This document shows positions 47,076 to 54,666 of a stretch of DNA of 64,000 nucleotides, piece by piece. The DNA is from Pelomonas aquatica. GTDB taxonomy: Bacteria; Pseudomonadota; Gammaproteobacteria; Burkholderiales; Burkholderiaceae_C. The stretch lies in assembly GCF_026712205.1 (NCBI RefSeq), contig NZ_JAPPUW010000012.1:115156-179155 (forward strand), in the 5' to 3' direction. The notes beneath the pieces are model-generated. The model searched no databases and had not been told where the DNA came from. It worked only from the letters and a program-made list of their open reading frames with translations. Position 1 is the stretch's first letter. Every line of letters begins with the position of its first letter. The translations under genes and the position numbers were made by a program.

Positions 47076-47711
47076 ATGGCCCAGCTCTTCGAAGTCCACC
47101 CCGACAACCCCCAGCCGCGCTTCCTGCGCCAGGCCGCGCAGATGCTGCAGGCCGGCGGCCTCGGCGCGATCCCGACGGACTCCAGCTATGCCTTCGTCTG
47201 CCGCCTGGACGACAAGGCCGCCGCAGAGGCGCTGCGCCGCGTGCGCGGCGTGGACGACAAGCACCACCTGACGCTGCTGTGCCGCGACCTGTCGGAGCTG
47301 GCCAACTACGCGATGGTGGACAACCGCCAGTACCGCCTGCTCAAGCTGGCCACGCCCGGCCCCTACACCTTCATCCTGCCGGCCACCAAGGAAGTGCCGC
47401 GCCGCCTGTCCCACCCCAGCCGCCGCACCATCGGCCTGCGCGTGCCCGACCACCGCGTGACGCAGGATCTGCTGGCCCTGTTCGGCGAGCCGCTGCTGTC
47501 CACCACGCTGATCCCGCCCGGCGACAGCGAGCCGATGAACGACGCCGCCCAGGTCTGCCACCGCCTGGACCGCCAGCTGCAGTTCGTGCTGGACGCCGGC
47601 GCCTGCCCGGCCCAGCCGACGACAGTGCTGGACCTGAGCCAGGGCGACGAGCCCGCGCTGGTGCGTCAGGGGCGCGGCGAGCTCGCGCGGCTGGGGCTGA
47701 AGCTGGACTGA
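47076..47711 (+). CDS. yciO: YciO/Sua5-family threonylcarbamoyl-AMP synthase-like protein
   Basis: The 211-residue YrdC-fold protein carries GGLGAIPTDSSYAFVCRLDD, DDKHHLTLLCRDLSEL, TPGPYTFILPATKEVPRRL and IGLRVPDHRVTQDLL. YrdC/Sua5 proteins make threonylcarbamoyl-AMP for t6A in tRNA. The YciO branch shares the fold, but its cellular role is less clear. Length and the SSYAF variant favour YciO. Its stop codon is the first part of inverted-repeat element B. Confidence 0.87.
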   Translation: MAQLFEVHPDNPQPRFLRQAAQMLQAGGLGAIPTDSSYAFVCRLDDKAAAEALRRVRGVDDKHHLTLLCRDLSELANYAMVDNRQYRLLKLATPGPYTFILPATKEVPRRLSHPSRRTIGLRVPDHRVTQDLLALFGEPLLSTTLIPPGDSEPMNDAAQVCHRLDRQLQFVLDAGACPAQPTTVLDLSQGDEPALVRQGRGELARLGLKLD

Positions 47712-47815
47712 TACGGCTTCGCAATCAAAGCGCTCACTGCGTTGCTTCGCCTTGCCGTGCCAAAGCACTGTCTGCGGCTTCGCGCCTTGTTATCACTTTG
47801 ATTGCAAACCCGTAT
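47711..47815. repeat. Large inverted-repeat element B
   Basis: Arms of 20 bases at 47711-47730 and 47796-47815 match in 18 positions (ATACGG, then GCAATCAAAG). On the minus strand the core reads AACAAGGCGCGAAGCCGCAG, then the hairpin AGTGC-TTTG-GCAC, then GGCAAGGCGAAGCAACGCAG, i.e. the GCAAGGCG module twice. The same kind of core occurs in elements A and C with unrelated arms. It starts at the last base of the yciO stop. The rest of the gap to 47964 shows only a short direct repeat, TTCATCCAGCGC, twice at 47825-47857. Confidence 0.8.
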
Positions 47816-47964
47816 GAGCCCGCAGTTCATCCAGCGCTTTTGCAATTCATCCAGCGCGGCTCGCGCTTGATCGCAGCCGCCTGGAAGCGCCCGGGCTCAT
47901 TGCCGAAACTGACTCCATCGAACAAGCAATCACGCGGTTCGAAACCCACCGAACGGAGTCCATC

Positions 47965-48234
47965 ATGAGCCTGCAAACCACCTTCCTCGCCGCCGCCCTG
48001 GCCTTCTCCGCCGTCGCCGCCCAGGCCGCCCCGCAGGCCACCGTCAAGCTGGAGCGCGTCGTCGTCACCGGCAAGGCCAGCCGCGAGATCGCCCAGCTGC
48101 CCCGCGTCGTCGTGACCGGCACGGCCCAGCGTGAAGTGGCCCAGCTGCCGCGCGTCGTCGTCGTCGGCTACAGCGAAGCCACGCTGGCCCGCCAGACCCT
48201 GGCCGCCGCCAAGTCCAATGCCAAGCGGTCCTGA
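47965..48234 (+). CDS. Small secreted protein with tandem TonB-box-like repeats
   Basis: The 89-residue protein has a signal peptide to about residue 21 (LAFSAVAAQA). The mature part is built of a 16-residue unit repeated: RVVVTGKASREIAQLP (31-46), RVVVTGTAQREVAQLP (47-62) and a third partial RVVVVGYSEATL. ERVVVTG is the phrase found at the TonB box of TonB-dependent receptors, but no barrel follows. A GGAG site precedes ATG 47965 and a terminator follows, so expression is likely. I do not know a family for it. A periplasmic decoy or ligand for TonB is only a guess. Confidence 0.75.
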   Translation: MSLQTTFLAAALAFSAVAAQAAPQATVKLERVVVTGKASREIAQLPRVVVTGTAQREVAQLPRVVVVGYSEATLARQTLAAAKSNAKRS

Positions 48235-48237
48235 GCG

Positions 48238-48270
48238 AGGCATCTCCCATGCGGACGACGATGCCTTTTT
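48238..48270 (+). terminator. Rho-independent terminator after the repeat mini-protein gene
   Basis: AGGCATC (48238-48244) pairs with GATGCCT (48260-48266) and runs into TTTTT. It starts four bases after the stop codon. The loop of 15 bases is long but contains further pairing. A second large stem, CGGGCCGAG/CTCGGCCCG at 48281-48328, encloses CAGCGCTG twice; it lies just past the opposing glutaredoxin-like gene's stop and has no T-run. Confidence 0.65.
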
Positions 48271-48330
48271 CCACCACCACCGGGCCGAGTCGCCAGCGCT
48301 GCCGAGTCAGCGCTGACGCCTCGGCCCGGT

Positions 48331-48675
48331 TCACTTCAGGATTTCCAGCAGCCGGGCGCGGTCGAAGCCGATGACGCGTTGACCGCGCACGACGAGAGTC
48401 GGCGTGCCCACGCCGCCCAGCGCCTGGTAGTCGGCCGCGCACTGCGGCTCGCGCTCGATGAAGCATTCGCTGAAGGGCAGGCCCTGCTGCGTCATCCAGC
48501 GCCGCGCGGCCAGGCAGTAGGGGCAGGTCTCGGACGAGAGCATGCGGATGTCGCCCGGCTTCACGCGCTGCCTCAGCGCCTCGCCATCCCCGGCGGCAAC
48601 GTGGCCTCGCCAAGCCCAGGAGGCCAGGGCCGTCACGGCGATGACGACGAGCAGGGAAACCGGGGCGCGTTGCAT
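48331..48675 (-). CDS. Membrane-anchored glutaredoxin-like protein
   Basis: The 114-residue protein has an N-terminal helix at about 6-22 (VSLLVVIAVTALASWAW) and no cleavable site, then a thioredoxin-fold domain. That domain has the active site SSETCPYCLAAR (CPYC) and the cis-Pro loop GGVGTPTLVVRG. It is probably a periplasm-facing disulfide or thiol oxidoreductase of the glutaredoxin class. Its ATG at 48673-48675 abuts the PPK2 remnant upstream. Confidence 0.87.
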   Translation of the reverse strand: MQRAPVSLLVVIAVTALASWAWRGHVAAGDGEALRQRVKPGDIRMLSSETCPYCLAARRWMTQQGLPFSECFIEREPQCAADYQALGGVGTPTLVVRGQRVIGFDRARLLEILK

Positions 48676-48702
48676 GCCCCGATGCTAGGCCCCGCTCGGT
48701 AG

Positions 48703-48967
48703 ACCTCGGGCACGACGATGTCCGCCGCGTCGCGCCCCTCGAACAGGATGACGAGCTTGTGGCCTGTGTGCTGCACCCAGTCCTGCAGCTTCACGAGCTC
48801 GCTCTGCAGCCGGAACAGCTCGCGGATATGGCGCCTGCGTTCGCCTGCCGCATCGGCGGGCACATCGCCGTCGTTGCAGTCCTCCAGTCGAGCTCCAGCT
48901 CTTCGTCGAAATCGTCCTGCAGGCCGCGGTGGATGCGCTTGACCAGCTCGTCTCCGGTTTGGCTCAC
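48703..48967 (-). pseudogene. Remnant of a PPK2-family polyphosphate kinase
   Basis: From GTG 48965-48967, preceded by GGGAG, the frame reads ELVKRIHRGLQDDFDEELEL, then shifts by one base near 48885. It continues as EDCNDGDVPADAAGERRRHI, RLQSELVKLQDWVQHTGHKL and VILFEGRDAA. That is the N-terminal part of PPK2 up to its Walker A, which should read GRDAAGKGG. The sequence then jumps to DIVVPEVY without the kinase core, so about 170 residues are missing. Both a frameshift and a large deletion are present; it cannot be functional. Ppk1 elsewhere in the window is intact. Confidence 0.75.
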
Positions 48968-49000
48968 GGGGACTCCCTGCCGCGACGGCGGCCGCCCGGT

Positions 49001-49357
49001 TCAGATCGCCGCCGTGACGACGATCTCCACCTTCCACTCCGGCCGCGCCAGGCCCGCGATGACGGTGGCGCGCGGCGGCGTGTGGCCGGCCGACACCCAG
49101 GCCTCCCAGGCGGTGTTCATGCCGGCGAAATCGGCACGGTCGGCCAGGAAGATCTGGGCGCGCAGGATGCGGCTCTTGTTCGTGCCGGCGCGCTCCAGCA
49201 GCTTGTCGATGGCGGCCAGCACCTGGGCCGTCTGGCCGGTGATGTCGGCATTGGTGTCCTCTGGCACCTGGCCGGCCAGATAGGCCACGCCGTTGTGCAC
49301 GGCCATTTCGGACATGCGGGCACCGACGTCGAAGCGTTCGATCTCTTGCTTGCTCAT
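49001..49357 (-). CDS. ridA: RidA-family reactive-intermediate deaminase
   Basis: The 118-residue protein has the YjgF/RidA fold: [20 protein letters not shown], then [20 protein letters not shown], then [18 protein letters not shown], then [19 protein letters not shown]. The Arg of the RATV motif binds the carboxylate of 2-iminoacids. RidA hydrolyses toxic enamine/imine intermediates made by PLP enzymes. The lack of the usual C-terminal EIEVVA-type Glu (here VEIVVTAAI) suggests a subfamily outside classic RidA. Its ATG overlaps the plsY stop. Confidence 0.88.
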   Translation of the reverse strand: MSKQEIERFDVGARMSEMAVHNGVAYLAGQVPEDTNADITGQTAQVLAAIDKLLERAGTNKSRILRAQIFLADRADFAGMNTAWEAWVSAGHTPPRATVIAGLARPEWKVEIVVTAAI

Positions 49358-50037
49358 GATTTCTTCCTGGCCTTGGCGGCGTGGGTGGGTTTGGATGCGG
49401 GATGTGCGGTGGGGCCGGCCTTCTGGCCGAGCCTGCTCTCGGTGCCGGCCAGCAGCTTCCTGATGTTGGCCTGATGGCGCCACACCAGCAGCAGACCCAT
49501 GATGATGAGGGCCAGCGCGGTCGGCCCGGCTTCCCAAATGAGCAGCTGATAGATCGGCGCGAAGGCAGCGGACACGATGGCGGCCAGCGAGGAGTAGCGG
49601 CTGAACCAGGCAATGATGAGCCAGGTCGCCAGCGTCACAACCCCCAGCATGGGATTGAGTCCGAAGATCACGCCGGCCGCCGTGGCCACGCCCTTGCCGC
49701 CCTGGAAGCGGAAGAACAGCGGCCACAGGTGGCCGAGGAAGGCGCCCAGGCCCACCAGCGCCATCGTGCCCTCCTCCAGGCCGTAGGGCTGACCCCAGAG
49801 TTTCACGGCCAGCACGGGCAGATAACCCTTGAGCGCGTCGAAGACCAGCGTCAGGATGGCGGCGGCCTTGTTGCCCGAGCGCAGCACATTGGTGGCGCCG
49901 GGGTTGCCCGAACCGTAGGAACGCGGGTCGCTCAGGCCCATCAGGCGGCTGACGATGACCGCGAAGGACAGCGAGCCGACCAAATAGGCCGCGACGGCGG
50001 CGAGCAGCGGGAAAAGAGTCTCTTGCATGCCCGTCAT
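49354..50037 (-). CDS. plsY: Glycerol-3-phosphate acyltransferase PlsY
   Basis: The protein of about 227 residues has five membrane helices. The three PlsY motifs are visible: [12 protein letters not shown], a Gly-rich loop [19 protein letters not shown], and the later [10 protein letters not shown]. It acylates glycerol-3-phosphate from acyl-phosphate, the first step of phospholipid synthesis. A basic tail of about 30 residues ([13 protein letters not shown]) is longer than in E. coli. Two starts are possible: ATG 50037, which overlaps the ybaK stop by ATGA, or ATG 50028 three codons later. Confidence 0.92.
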   Translation of the reverse strand: MTGMQETLFPLLAAVAAYLVGSLSFAVIVSRLMGLSDPRSYGSGNPGATNVLRSGNKAAAILTLVFDALKGYLPVLAVKLWGQPYGLEEGTMALVGLGAFLGHLWPLFFRFQGGKGVATAAGVIFGLNPMLGVVTLATWLIIAWFSRYSSLAAIVSAAFAPIYQLLIWEAGPTALALIIMGLLLVWRHQANIRKLLAGTESRLGQKAGPTAHPASKPTHAAKARKKS

Positions 50038-50528
50038 TGTGCGTTGGCGCAGTGCACGGGCCTGGCGCCGAGCAGCTCCGTGAGAACCCGGGGCGCTATG
50101 CCCACGAGGTAGCCGCGCCGCCCGCCGTTGATGCAGATGCGCGGCAGTTCGAGGATGCCGGCCTCGACGAACACCGGCATGGCCTTGCGCACACCGAAGG
50201 GCGAGGTGCCGCCGACCTGGTAGCCGCTGTGGCGCTGCGCCACCTCGGGCTTGCAGGGCTCGACCTTCTTGCACGGGATCTGCCGCGCCAGCTCCTTCAG
50301 GCTGACCGTGCGGTCGCCGTGCATCAGCACGATCAGCGGCTCGGCTTTCTCGTCCTGCATGACCAGGGTCTTCACGACCGCATGCTCCTCCACGCCCAGC
50401 TGCTTGGACGACTCCGCCGTGCCGCCGTGCTCGACGTAGTCGTAGACATGCTCGGTGAAGGCGACGCCGGCGCGCTTCAGGGCCTGCGTGGCGGGGGTCT
50501 CGCTGACATGGCTGCTCTTCTTGCTCAT
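50034..50528 (-). CDS. ybaK: Cys-tRNA(Pro) deacylase YbaK/EbsC family
   Basis: The 164-residue editing-domain protein carries [58 protein letters not shown] and [20 protein letters not shown]. The GxxPFG-type loop is the substrate pocket of YbaK. It clears Cys mischarged on tRNA-Pro. ATG 50526-50528 gives [13 protein letters not shown]. It is the first gene of ybaK-plsY-ridA, all with overlapping stops and starts. Confidence 0.92.
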   Translation of the reverse strand: MSKKSSHVSETPATQALKRAGVAFTEHVYDYVEHGGTAESSKQLGVEEHAVVKTLVMQDEKAEPLIVLMHGDRTVSLKELARQIPCKKVEPCKPEVAQRHSGYQVGGTSPFGVRKAMPVFVEAGILELPRICINGGRRGYLVGIAPRVLTELLGARPVHCANAQ

Positions 50529-50561
50529 CCCCCCATTTTCGGGGACGTGAGTGATTCCGTC

Positions 50562-50590
50562 TTGGAACAATCAATTATTGTTTTACAGTA
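50562..50590 (+). promoter_or_regulatory. Promoter with dyad upstream of the DUF2975 operon
   Basis: TTGGAA (50562-50567) and TACAGT (50584-50589) form a plausible sigma70 promoter with 16-base spacing. Between them AACAAT-CAATT-ATTGTT (50566-50582) is a perfect inverted repeat, well placed for a repressor. The small HTH protein of the same operon is an obvious candidate. The region is distinctly AT-rich. Confidence 0.5.
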
Positions 50591-50617
50591 AGTTTTTCTT
50601 GTTTCACGAAGGCCGCC

Positions 50618-51166
50618 ATGCCCGACTCCTTCTCCTCTGACGGCCTGCGGCGCATCCGCCGCCTGGCCTGGGTCGTGAGGGCGCTGTGCCTGCTCGGCGT
50701 CGTGGTCATCGGCACCCTGCCCTTCATCTTCTGGGCCGAACCCGACTGGGTGGCCGAGGTGGCGTCCAAGCTGTGGGCGGTCGACACGCTGCAGCTCGAC
50801 CTCGGCTCGCGGCTCTGGGGCCTGGCGGCCTCGCTGCTGCCCGCCTCGGTGAGCCTGTTCGCGCTGTGGCAGATGTGGTCGCTGTTCGGCTGCTTTGCGC
50901 AGGGCGAGCTGCTGACGCGGCGGCCGGCCCAGCATCTGCGCCGCCTCGGTCTGGGCCTGTGCGCGCTGGCCGCCGCCCAGCCGCTGGGGCAGACCCTGGT
51001 CGTCCTCGCGCTGACCTGGGGCAATCCCAAGGGCCAGCGCCAGCTGTGGTTCGGGCTGTCGGGCGACCACTACCTTGCGCTGTTGTTCGGCCTGCTGCTG
51101 CTGGCCCTGGCCCAGGTGCTGTCCGAAGCCGCGCGCGTCGCCGACGAAAACGCAGAGTTCATCTGA
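50618..51166 (+). CDS. DUF2975 membrane protein
   Basis: The 182-residue protein has four hydrophobic helices (about 18-40, 63-88, 108-133 and 145-168), the topology of DUF2975. WSLFGCFAQGELLTRRPAQH in the middle and LLFGLLLLALAQVLSEAARV near the end, followed by ADENAEFI, are typical. Such proteins are nearly always paired with a small Cro-like HTH protein, as here, with start and stop overlapping (TGATG). The pair's function is not known; sensing of the membrane state is a guess. Confidence 0.85.
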   Translation: MPDSFSSDGLRRIRRLAWVVRALCLLGVVVIGTLPFIFWAEPDWVAEVASKLWAVDTLQLDLGSRLWGLAASLLPASVSLFALWQMWSLFGCFAQGELLTRRPAQHLRRLGLGLCALAAAQPLGQTLVVLALTWGNPKGQRQLWFGLSGDHYLALLFGLLLLALAQVLSEAARVADENAEFI

Positions 51167-51396
51167 TGCCCATCGTCGTCACCCTCGACGTCATGCTCGC
51201 GCGCCGCAAGATGCGCTCGCGCGAGCTGGCCGAGCGGGTCGGCATCACCGAGGCCAATCTGTCGCTGCTCAAGAGCGGCAAGGTGCGCGGCGTGCGCTTC
51301 GACACGTTGTCACGCATCTGCGAGGTGCTGCAGTGCCAGCCGGGTGACCTGCTGGCCTGGGAGCCCGGTCCCGAACCTCCAGACAACCCCAGTTGA
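51166..51396 (+). CDS. Small Cro/CI-type HTH regulator
   Basis: The 76-residue protein is a single helix-turn-helix: LDVMLARRKMRSRELAERVG, ITEANLSLLKSGKVRGVRFD and TLSRICEVLQCQPGDLLAWE. This is the YozG/XRE type that always accompanies DUF2975. It probably binds the operon's own promoter. It starts on the last base of the upstream stop. Confidence 0.9.
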   Translation: MPIVVTLDVMLARRKMRSRELAERVGITEANLSLLKSGKVRGVRFDTLSRICEVLQCQPGDLLAWEPGPEPPDNPS

Positions 51397-51403
51397 GCCC
51401 CCG

Positions 51404-52141
51404 ATGAAATCGTTGCCCGCCTGCCTTGCCCTGCTGTTGGCCGCACTCACGGCCGCCCACGCCAACCCCGAGATGCTGCCCACCGTCACGACCGAGATGA
51501 AGCGTGACGGCAGCGTGCTGCCTTATGCCCGCATCAACGAACTGCTGACCAAGCTGCGCCAGCACGGCGAGGGCCTGTTCCGCATGGACTTCAAGGTCGA
51601 TACCGAGAAGACCAAGCCGGCCCTGGCCGACATCCGCATGGCGGTGCGCAGCGACGATGCCGACTATCCGCTCAGGATCGATGCGGAAGGCCGCTTCGAC
51701 CTGCCCCTGCTGCCCGAGGCCGAGGCCAGGACGGCCGACCTCGCCACCAATGCGGCCAAGGGCCAGATGGCCGTGCACGGCACGCTCGAATTGACCGTGC
51801 CACCCGAGCAGCTCGACATGGCCCAGGTGCGCCGCATCGTGCGCGTGGCCCGCACGCTGCGCGAGGAGCTGCTGCCCTGGTATCTGCGCTGGCTGTTCCC
51901 GCGCATCGAGGCGGTGCGCGTGTGCAGCGCCACGCCGGGCTGGAAGCTGGAATGGCGCGAGAACGGCCAGTTGCTCGGCCTGCCGCTGCCCCTGGCCGCC
52001 GGCGAGCGCGACCCGGACGCCGGCAAGGGCGAGAAGGGCCGCCCCTGCGCGCTGCTGACCGGCCAGGAAAGCTGGCCCGACGCGGCGCGGCTGGTCGCGC
52101 CGGCCGGCAGCAAGCTCTCCGTCAAGCTGCAGGGTTCGTGA
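51404..52141 (+). CDS. Secreted hypothetical protein
   Basis: The 245-residue protein has a signal peptide MKSLPACLALLLAALTAAHA (cleavage near residue 20). The mature part has YARINELLTKLRQHGEGLFR, ADYPLRIDAEGRFDLPLLPE and IRVARTL-type strands, and ends SKLSVKLQGS. I do not recognise a family. It begins seven bases after the HTH stop and overlaps the next gene by GTGA, so it belongs to the same transcript as DUF2975/HTH. The PLRIDAEGRFDLP turn echoes PIALDALGRFAIP in the protein at 30051-30851; a distant relation is possible. Confidence 0.7.
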   Translation: MKSLPACLALLLAALTAAHANPEMLPTVTTEMKRDGSVLPYARINELLTKLRQHGEGLFRMDFKVDTEKTKPALADIRMAVRSDDADYPLRIDAEGRFDLPLLPEAEARTADLATNAAKGQMAVHGTLELTVPPEQLDMAQVRRIVRVARTLREELLPWYLRWLFPRIEAVRVCSATPGWKLEWRENGQLLGLPLPLAAGERDPDAGKGEKGRPCALLTGQESWPDAARLVAPAGSKLSVKLQGS

Positions 52142-52782
52142 ACCACCGCTGGCTGGCCCGCATCCTTGTCGCGGCCCTGCACGCGGCACTGCTGGCCGGC
52201 CTCTGGTTCCACCGGCCCGCGGCGCTGGACAGCCGCGACGACCGGCCGCTGACCTCGGTGCGCCTCATCCTGCCCACGTCACCGCGCCCGCAGACGCCGC
52301 CGCCACCCACCGCCACCACGCCGCGTGCGGTGCCGGCCGCACCCCAGCTCATCCCGCCGCCGGCCATCGCCGCCGACACGCCGCCGCCCGGGGCCGCCAT
52401 CCCCGCGGCAACGCCCGCGCAGGCCCATCCGGCCGAGCCGCCGCGCACCACGCTGCGCCTGACGCTGCCGCCCGGCTATGCGGCCTCGTCCGCCGCCGCG
52501 CGCAACCCGGCGCTGAGCGACCCGCGCAGCAACACGCCGCGGCCGACGCTGGAAGACCGCATCGCCGAGGCCACCGGCGGCGCCGGCGCCTGGGTCGAGG
52601 AGAGCACCAGCGACAACCGCGCGCAGGCCGTCGGCGCGCAGGGCGACCACCGCTCCGTCTTCCGCCGCGGCGACACCTGCGTCGAGGTCTTCCGCTCCCG
52701 CATCACCGACACCGACAGCTTCAACGGCAACGTCGCGCCGCGCACGGTGAGCATGCTGGGCCGGCCCTACAAGTGCAAATGA
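52138..52782 (+). CDS. Pro-rich membrane-anchored hypothetical protein
   Basis: The 214-residue protein has one N-terminal helix (ARILVAALHAALLAGLWF). A Pro/Ala/Thr-rich region of about 90 residues (PRPQTPPPPTATTPRAVPAA) follows, such as would span the periplasm, and then a small C-terminal domain with two Cys (RRGDTCVEVFRSRIT, GRPYKCK). The layout resembles TonB/TolA-like spanning proteins, but there is no TonB C-terminal fold. It starts with GTG over the previous stop. A repeat end (52792-52830) follows directly. Confidence 0.65.
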   Translation: MNHRWLARILVAALHAALLAGLWFHRPAALDSRDDRPLTSVRLILPTSPRPQTPPPPTATTPRAVPAAPQLIPPPAIAADTPPPGAAIPAATPAQAHPAEPPRTTLRLTLPPGYAASSAAARNPALSDPRSNTPRPTLEDRIAEATGGAGAWVEESTSDNRAQAVGAQGDHRSVFRRGDTCVEVFRSRITDTDSFNGNVAPRTVSMLGRPYKCK

Positions 52783-52791
52783 GCAAACAGA

Positions 52792-52830
52792 CCTTGCGGG
52801 CACCATGAGGGGGTCGTAAACACGCTCTTA
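52792..52830. repeat. Solo right end of inverted-repeat element C
   Basis: The sequence from CCTTGCGGGCACCATGAG through CGTAAACACGCTCT matches the right end of element C (57250-57284) with one mismatch over about 37 bases. No left arm or core is present here. It lies ten bases after a stop codon and 36 bases before the LysE-family ATG. Confidence 0.8.
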
Positions 52831-52865
52831 AACTCGCCCGGCCCCAAGCCCGCTACGGAGACCCC

Positions 52866-53504
52866 ATGCCCTTCTCGACCTGGCTGCTGTTCTGCGGCGT
52901 CGCGCTGCTCGTCACCTTCTCGCCCGGGCCGGGCGTGCTGCTGGCCATCTCCAACTCGATGGCCGTGGGCGCGCGGCACACGGTGTTCAGCTCGCTGGGC
53001 AACGCAGCAGGGCTGTTCATCGTGTCCGGCGCGGCGACGGCCGGCATGGGCGCGCTGCTGGCGGTGTCGGCCTCGGCCTTCCTGGTCGTGAAGCTCGTCG
53101 GCGCGGGCTATCTGGTCTACCTGGGCATCAGGCAGTGGCGCAGCGCACCGCTGAAGCTGGGCGAGGCCGCCAGCAGCCGGCGCGACCCGCCGCACACCGC
53201 CGGGCGGCTGTTCCTGCAGGGCATGGGCGTGGCGGTCACCAACCCCAAGGCCATCCTGTTCTTCACGGCGCTGTTCCCGCAGTTCCTGACGCCCGGCCAC
53301 TCCGTGCTGCTGCAGACCCTGCTGCTGACGGCCACCTTCACCGTGCTGGCCCTGGTGTCGCACGCGGTCTACGTCGGGCTGTTCCGCAGCCTGCGCCGCT
53401 TCCTGGCCGAGGCCCGGCATCTACGGCTGTTCAACCGCATCTCGGGCGGCCTGTTCGTGCTGCTGGGTTTGAGCCTGCTGAAGCTGAGAAACAAGGCCGC
53501 TTGA
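52866..53504 (+). CDS. LysE/RhtB-family exporter
   Basis: The 212-residue inner-membrane protein has about six helices. The family signature near the N-terminus is VTFSPGPGVLLAISNSMAVG (P-G-P). GYLVYLGIRQWRSAP and GMGVAVTNPKAILFFTALFP follow. RhtB/LysE proteins export amino acids or related metabolites; the substrate is not defined. It ends RNKAA at 53504, with nothing evident before the convergent membrane-protein gene. Confidence 0.92.
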   Translation: MPFSTWLLFCGVALLVTFSPGPGVLLAISNSMAVGARHTVFSSLGNAAGLFIVSGAATAGMGALLAVSASAFLVVKLVGAGYLVYLGIRQWRSAPLKLGEAASSRRDPPHTAGRLFLQGMGVAVTNPKAILFFTALFPQFLTPGHSVLLQTLLLTATFTVLALVSHAVYVGLFRSLRRFLAEARHLRLFNRISGGLFVLLGLSLLKLRNKAA

Positions 53505-53614
53505 GCCCGAGAGGTTCAGTCGGTATGGCTTTCGGCCGGGAGCGGCCGGCCGCGTCGCGATGACCGACCTGGGTGGTGATCGCCGGGCAATCCACGGTCG
53601 GGGCGCGCATCACC

Positions 53615-54418
53615 TCAAGGCTTCAGCACCTGCGACACCAGCGCATGCCACCCCGGCCTGTCCCAAAGCAGGTGGGTGGCGACTGCGAAGGGCAGGAACA
53701 AGGCCAGCCAGACCCAATAGGCCCGATGAATCGCCCGATGCCTGATCACGTCCCACAGCAACATCGGTGAGATCGCCAGCAGGGTGTAGAACTCAATCGC
53801 CAGGGGGCCGCCCGGCATGGTGGTCGGCAGCCAGCCTATGCGATCGATCGCCGCCGGCAGGGGCAGGACCGTCGCCAGCAGCATCATCCGCTTGTGGAAG
53901 CCCGCGTCCGTCCGCCGCGCATGCAAGGCCAGGCCGACGCAGACGGGAAAGAGGATGCCGATGCGCAACTGCATCAGCACGATGTTTTCGAGGAAGCTCA
54001 GCAGATGCCGAAGCTGCTCCTGCGCCGGGGCCGGCGCCGCCTGGACCGCGCCCCAGACCTGCCGGTAGATCGTCGGGACGAGGAAGAAGCCGACGACGAC
54101 GATGGCCGGTACGAGCAGGAAGGCCATGCTCCCCAGCAGCTTGTGCCAGTCGCGATGACCGGTCGCCATCAGCGTGGTCTGGGCGAGCAGCAACAGCAGG
54201 AACGCACCCATGAGGACGGCGTGCGCATGCAGCACCAGCGGGAATGGCGCCCGCGCCCCGGCGCGCACCATCTCGATCTTCATGAGCGAATCCGGGATGA
54301 AGCCGGTCAATGTGATGGCGACGAAGAAGGCCGCCATGAAGACCCAGATCCAGCGGTCGATGGCCTGCCCAAGCGGGCTGGCGGGCGACTGCAGCGGCAA
54401 GGCGTAGTCCGTGCTCAT
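53615..54418 (-). CDS. Hypothetical seven-helix membrane protein
   Basis: The 267-residue protein has about seven hydrophobic stretches (first IWVFMAAFFVAITLTGFIP, later LVLHAHAVLMGAFLLLLLAQ). Scattered His residues sit in the helices (HAHAVLMG, HRDWHKLLG, GFHKRMMLL), which might bind heme or metal as in some cytochrome-b-like families. I do not recognise a named family. ATG 54416-54418 gives MSTDYALPLQ. The 248 bases upstream to 54666 hold no gene I can support. Confidence 0.65.
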   Translation of the reverse strand: MSTDYALPLQSPASPLGQAIDRWIWVFMAAFFVAITLTGFIPDSLMKIEMVRAGARAPFPLVLHAHAVLMGAFLLLLLAQTTLMATGHRDWHKLLGSMAFLLVPAIVVVGFFLVPTIYRQVWGAVQAAPAPAQEQLRHLLSFLENIVLMQLRIGILFPVCVGLALHARRTDAGFHKRMMLLATVLPLPAAIDRIGWLPTTMPGGPLAIEFYTLLAISPMLLWDVIRHRAIHRAYWVWLALFLPFAVATHLLWDRPGWHALVSQVLKP

Positions 54419-54666
54419 GGGTGCTCCTCGGTTGTTTCGGCCCCGTCCGACATCGAAGAAGCAAGTAGCGCACCAGTGCACCCGGGCGGCGGAATTCCTC
54501 CATTGAAGGGCATAAAGCCCCTGTTCATTTCTGCGCGGCAGGCCTGCTGAGTGTCAAGTTTCCCGACAAGTTGCGCTGATGCTTGACCTTGGTCGCCCCA
54601 ATGGCGGCCGGCGCGAGCGTCGGGTCCGTGCCTAGTCGACGTCGCCTCAACTGAACCTTCTCGAAC

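Noticed and set aside
47825..47857. Short direct repeat TTCATCCAGCGC as a CRISPR or iteron start
   Set aside because: Only two copies with short unequal spacing; no array and no cas or rep gene nearby.
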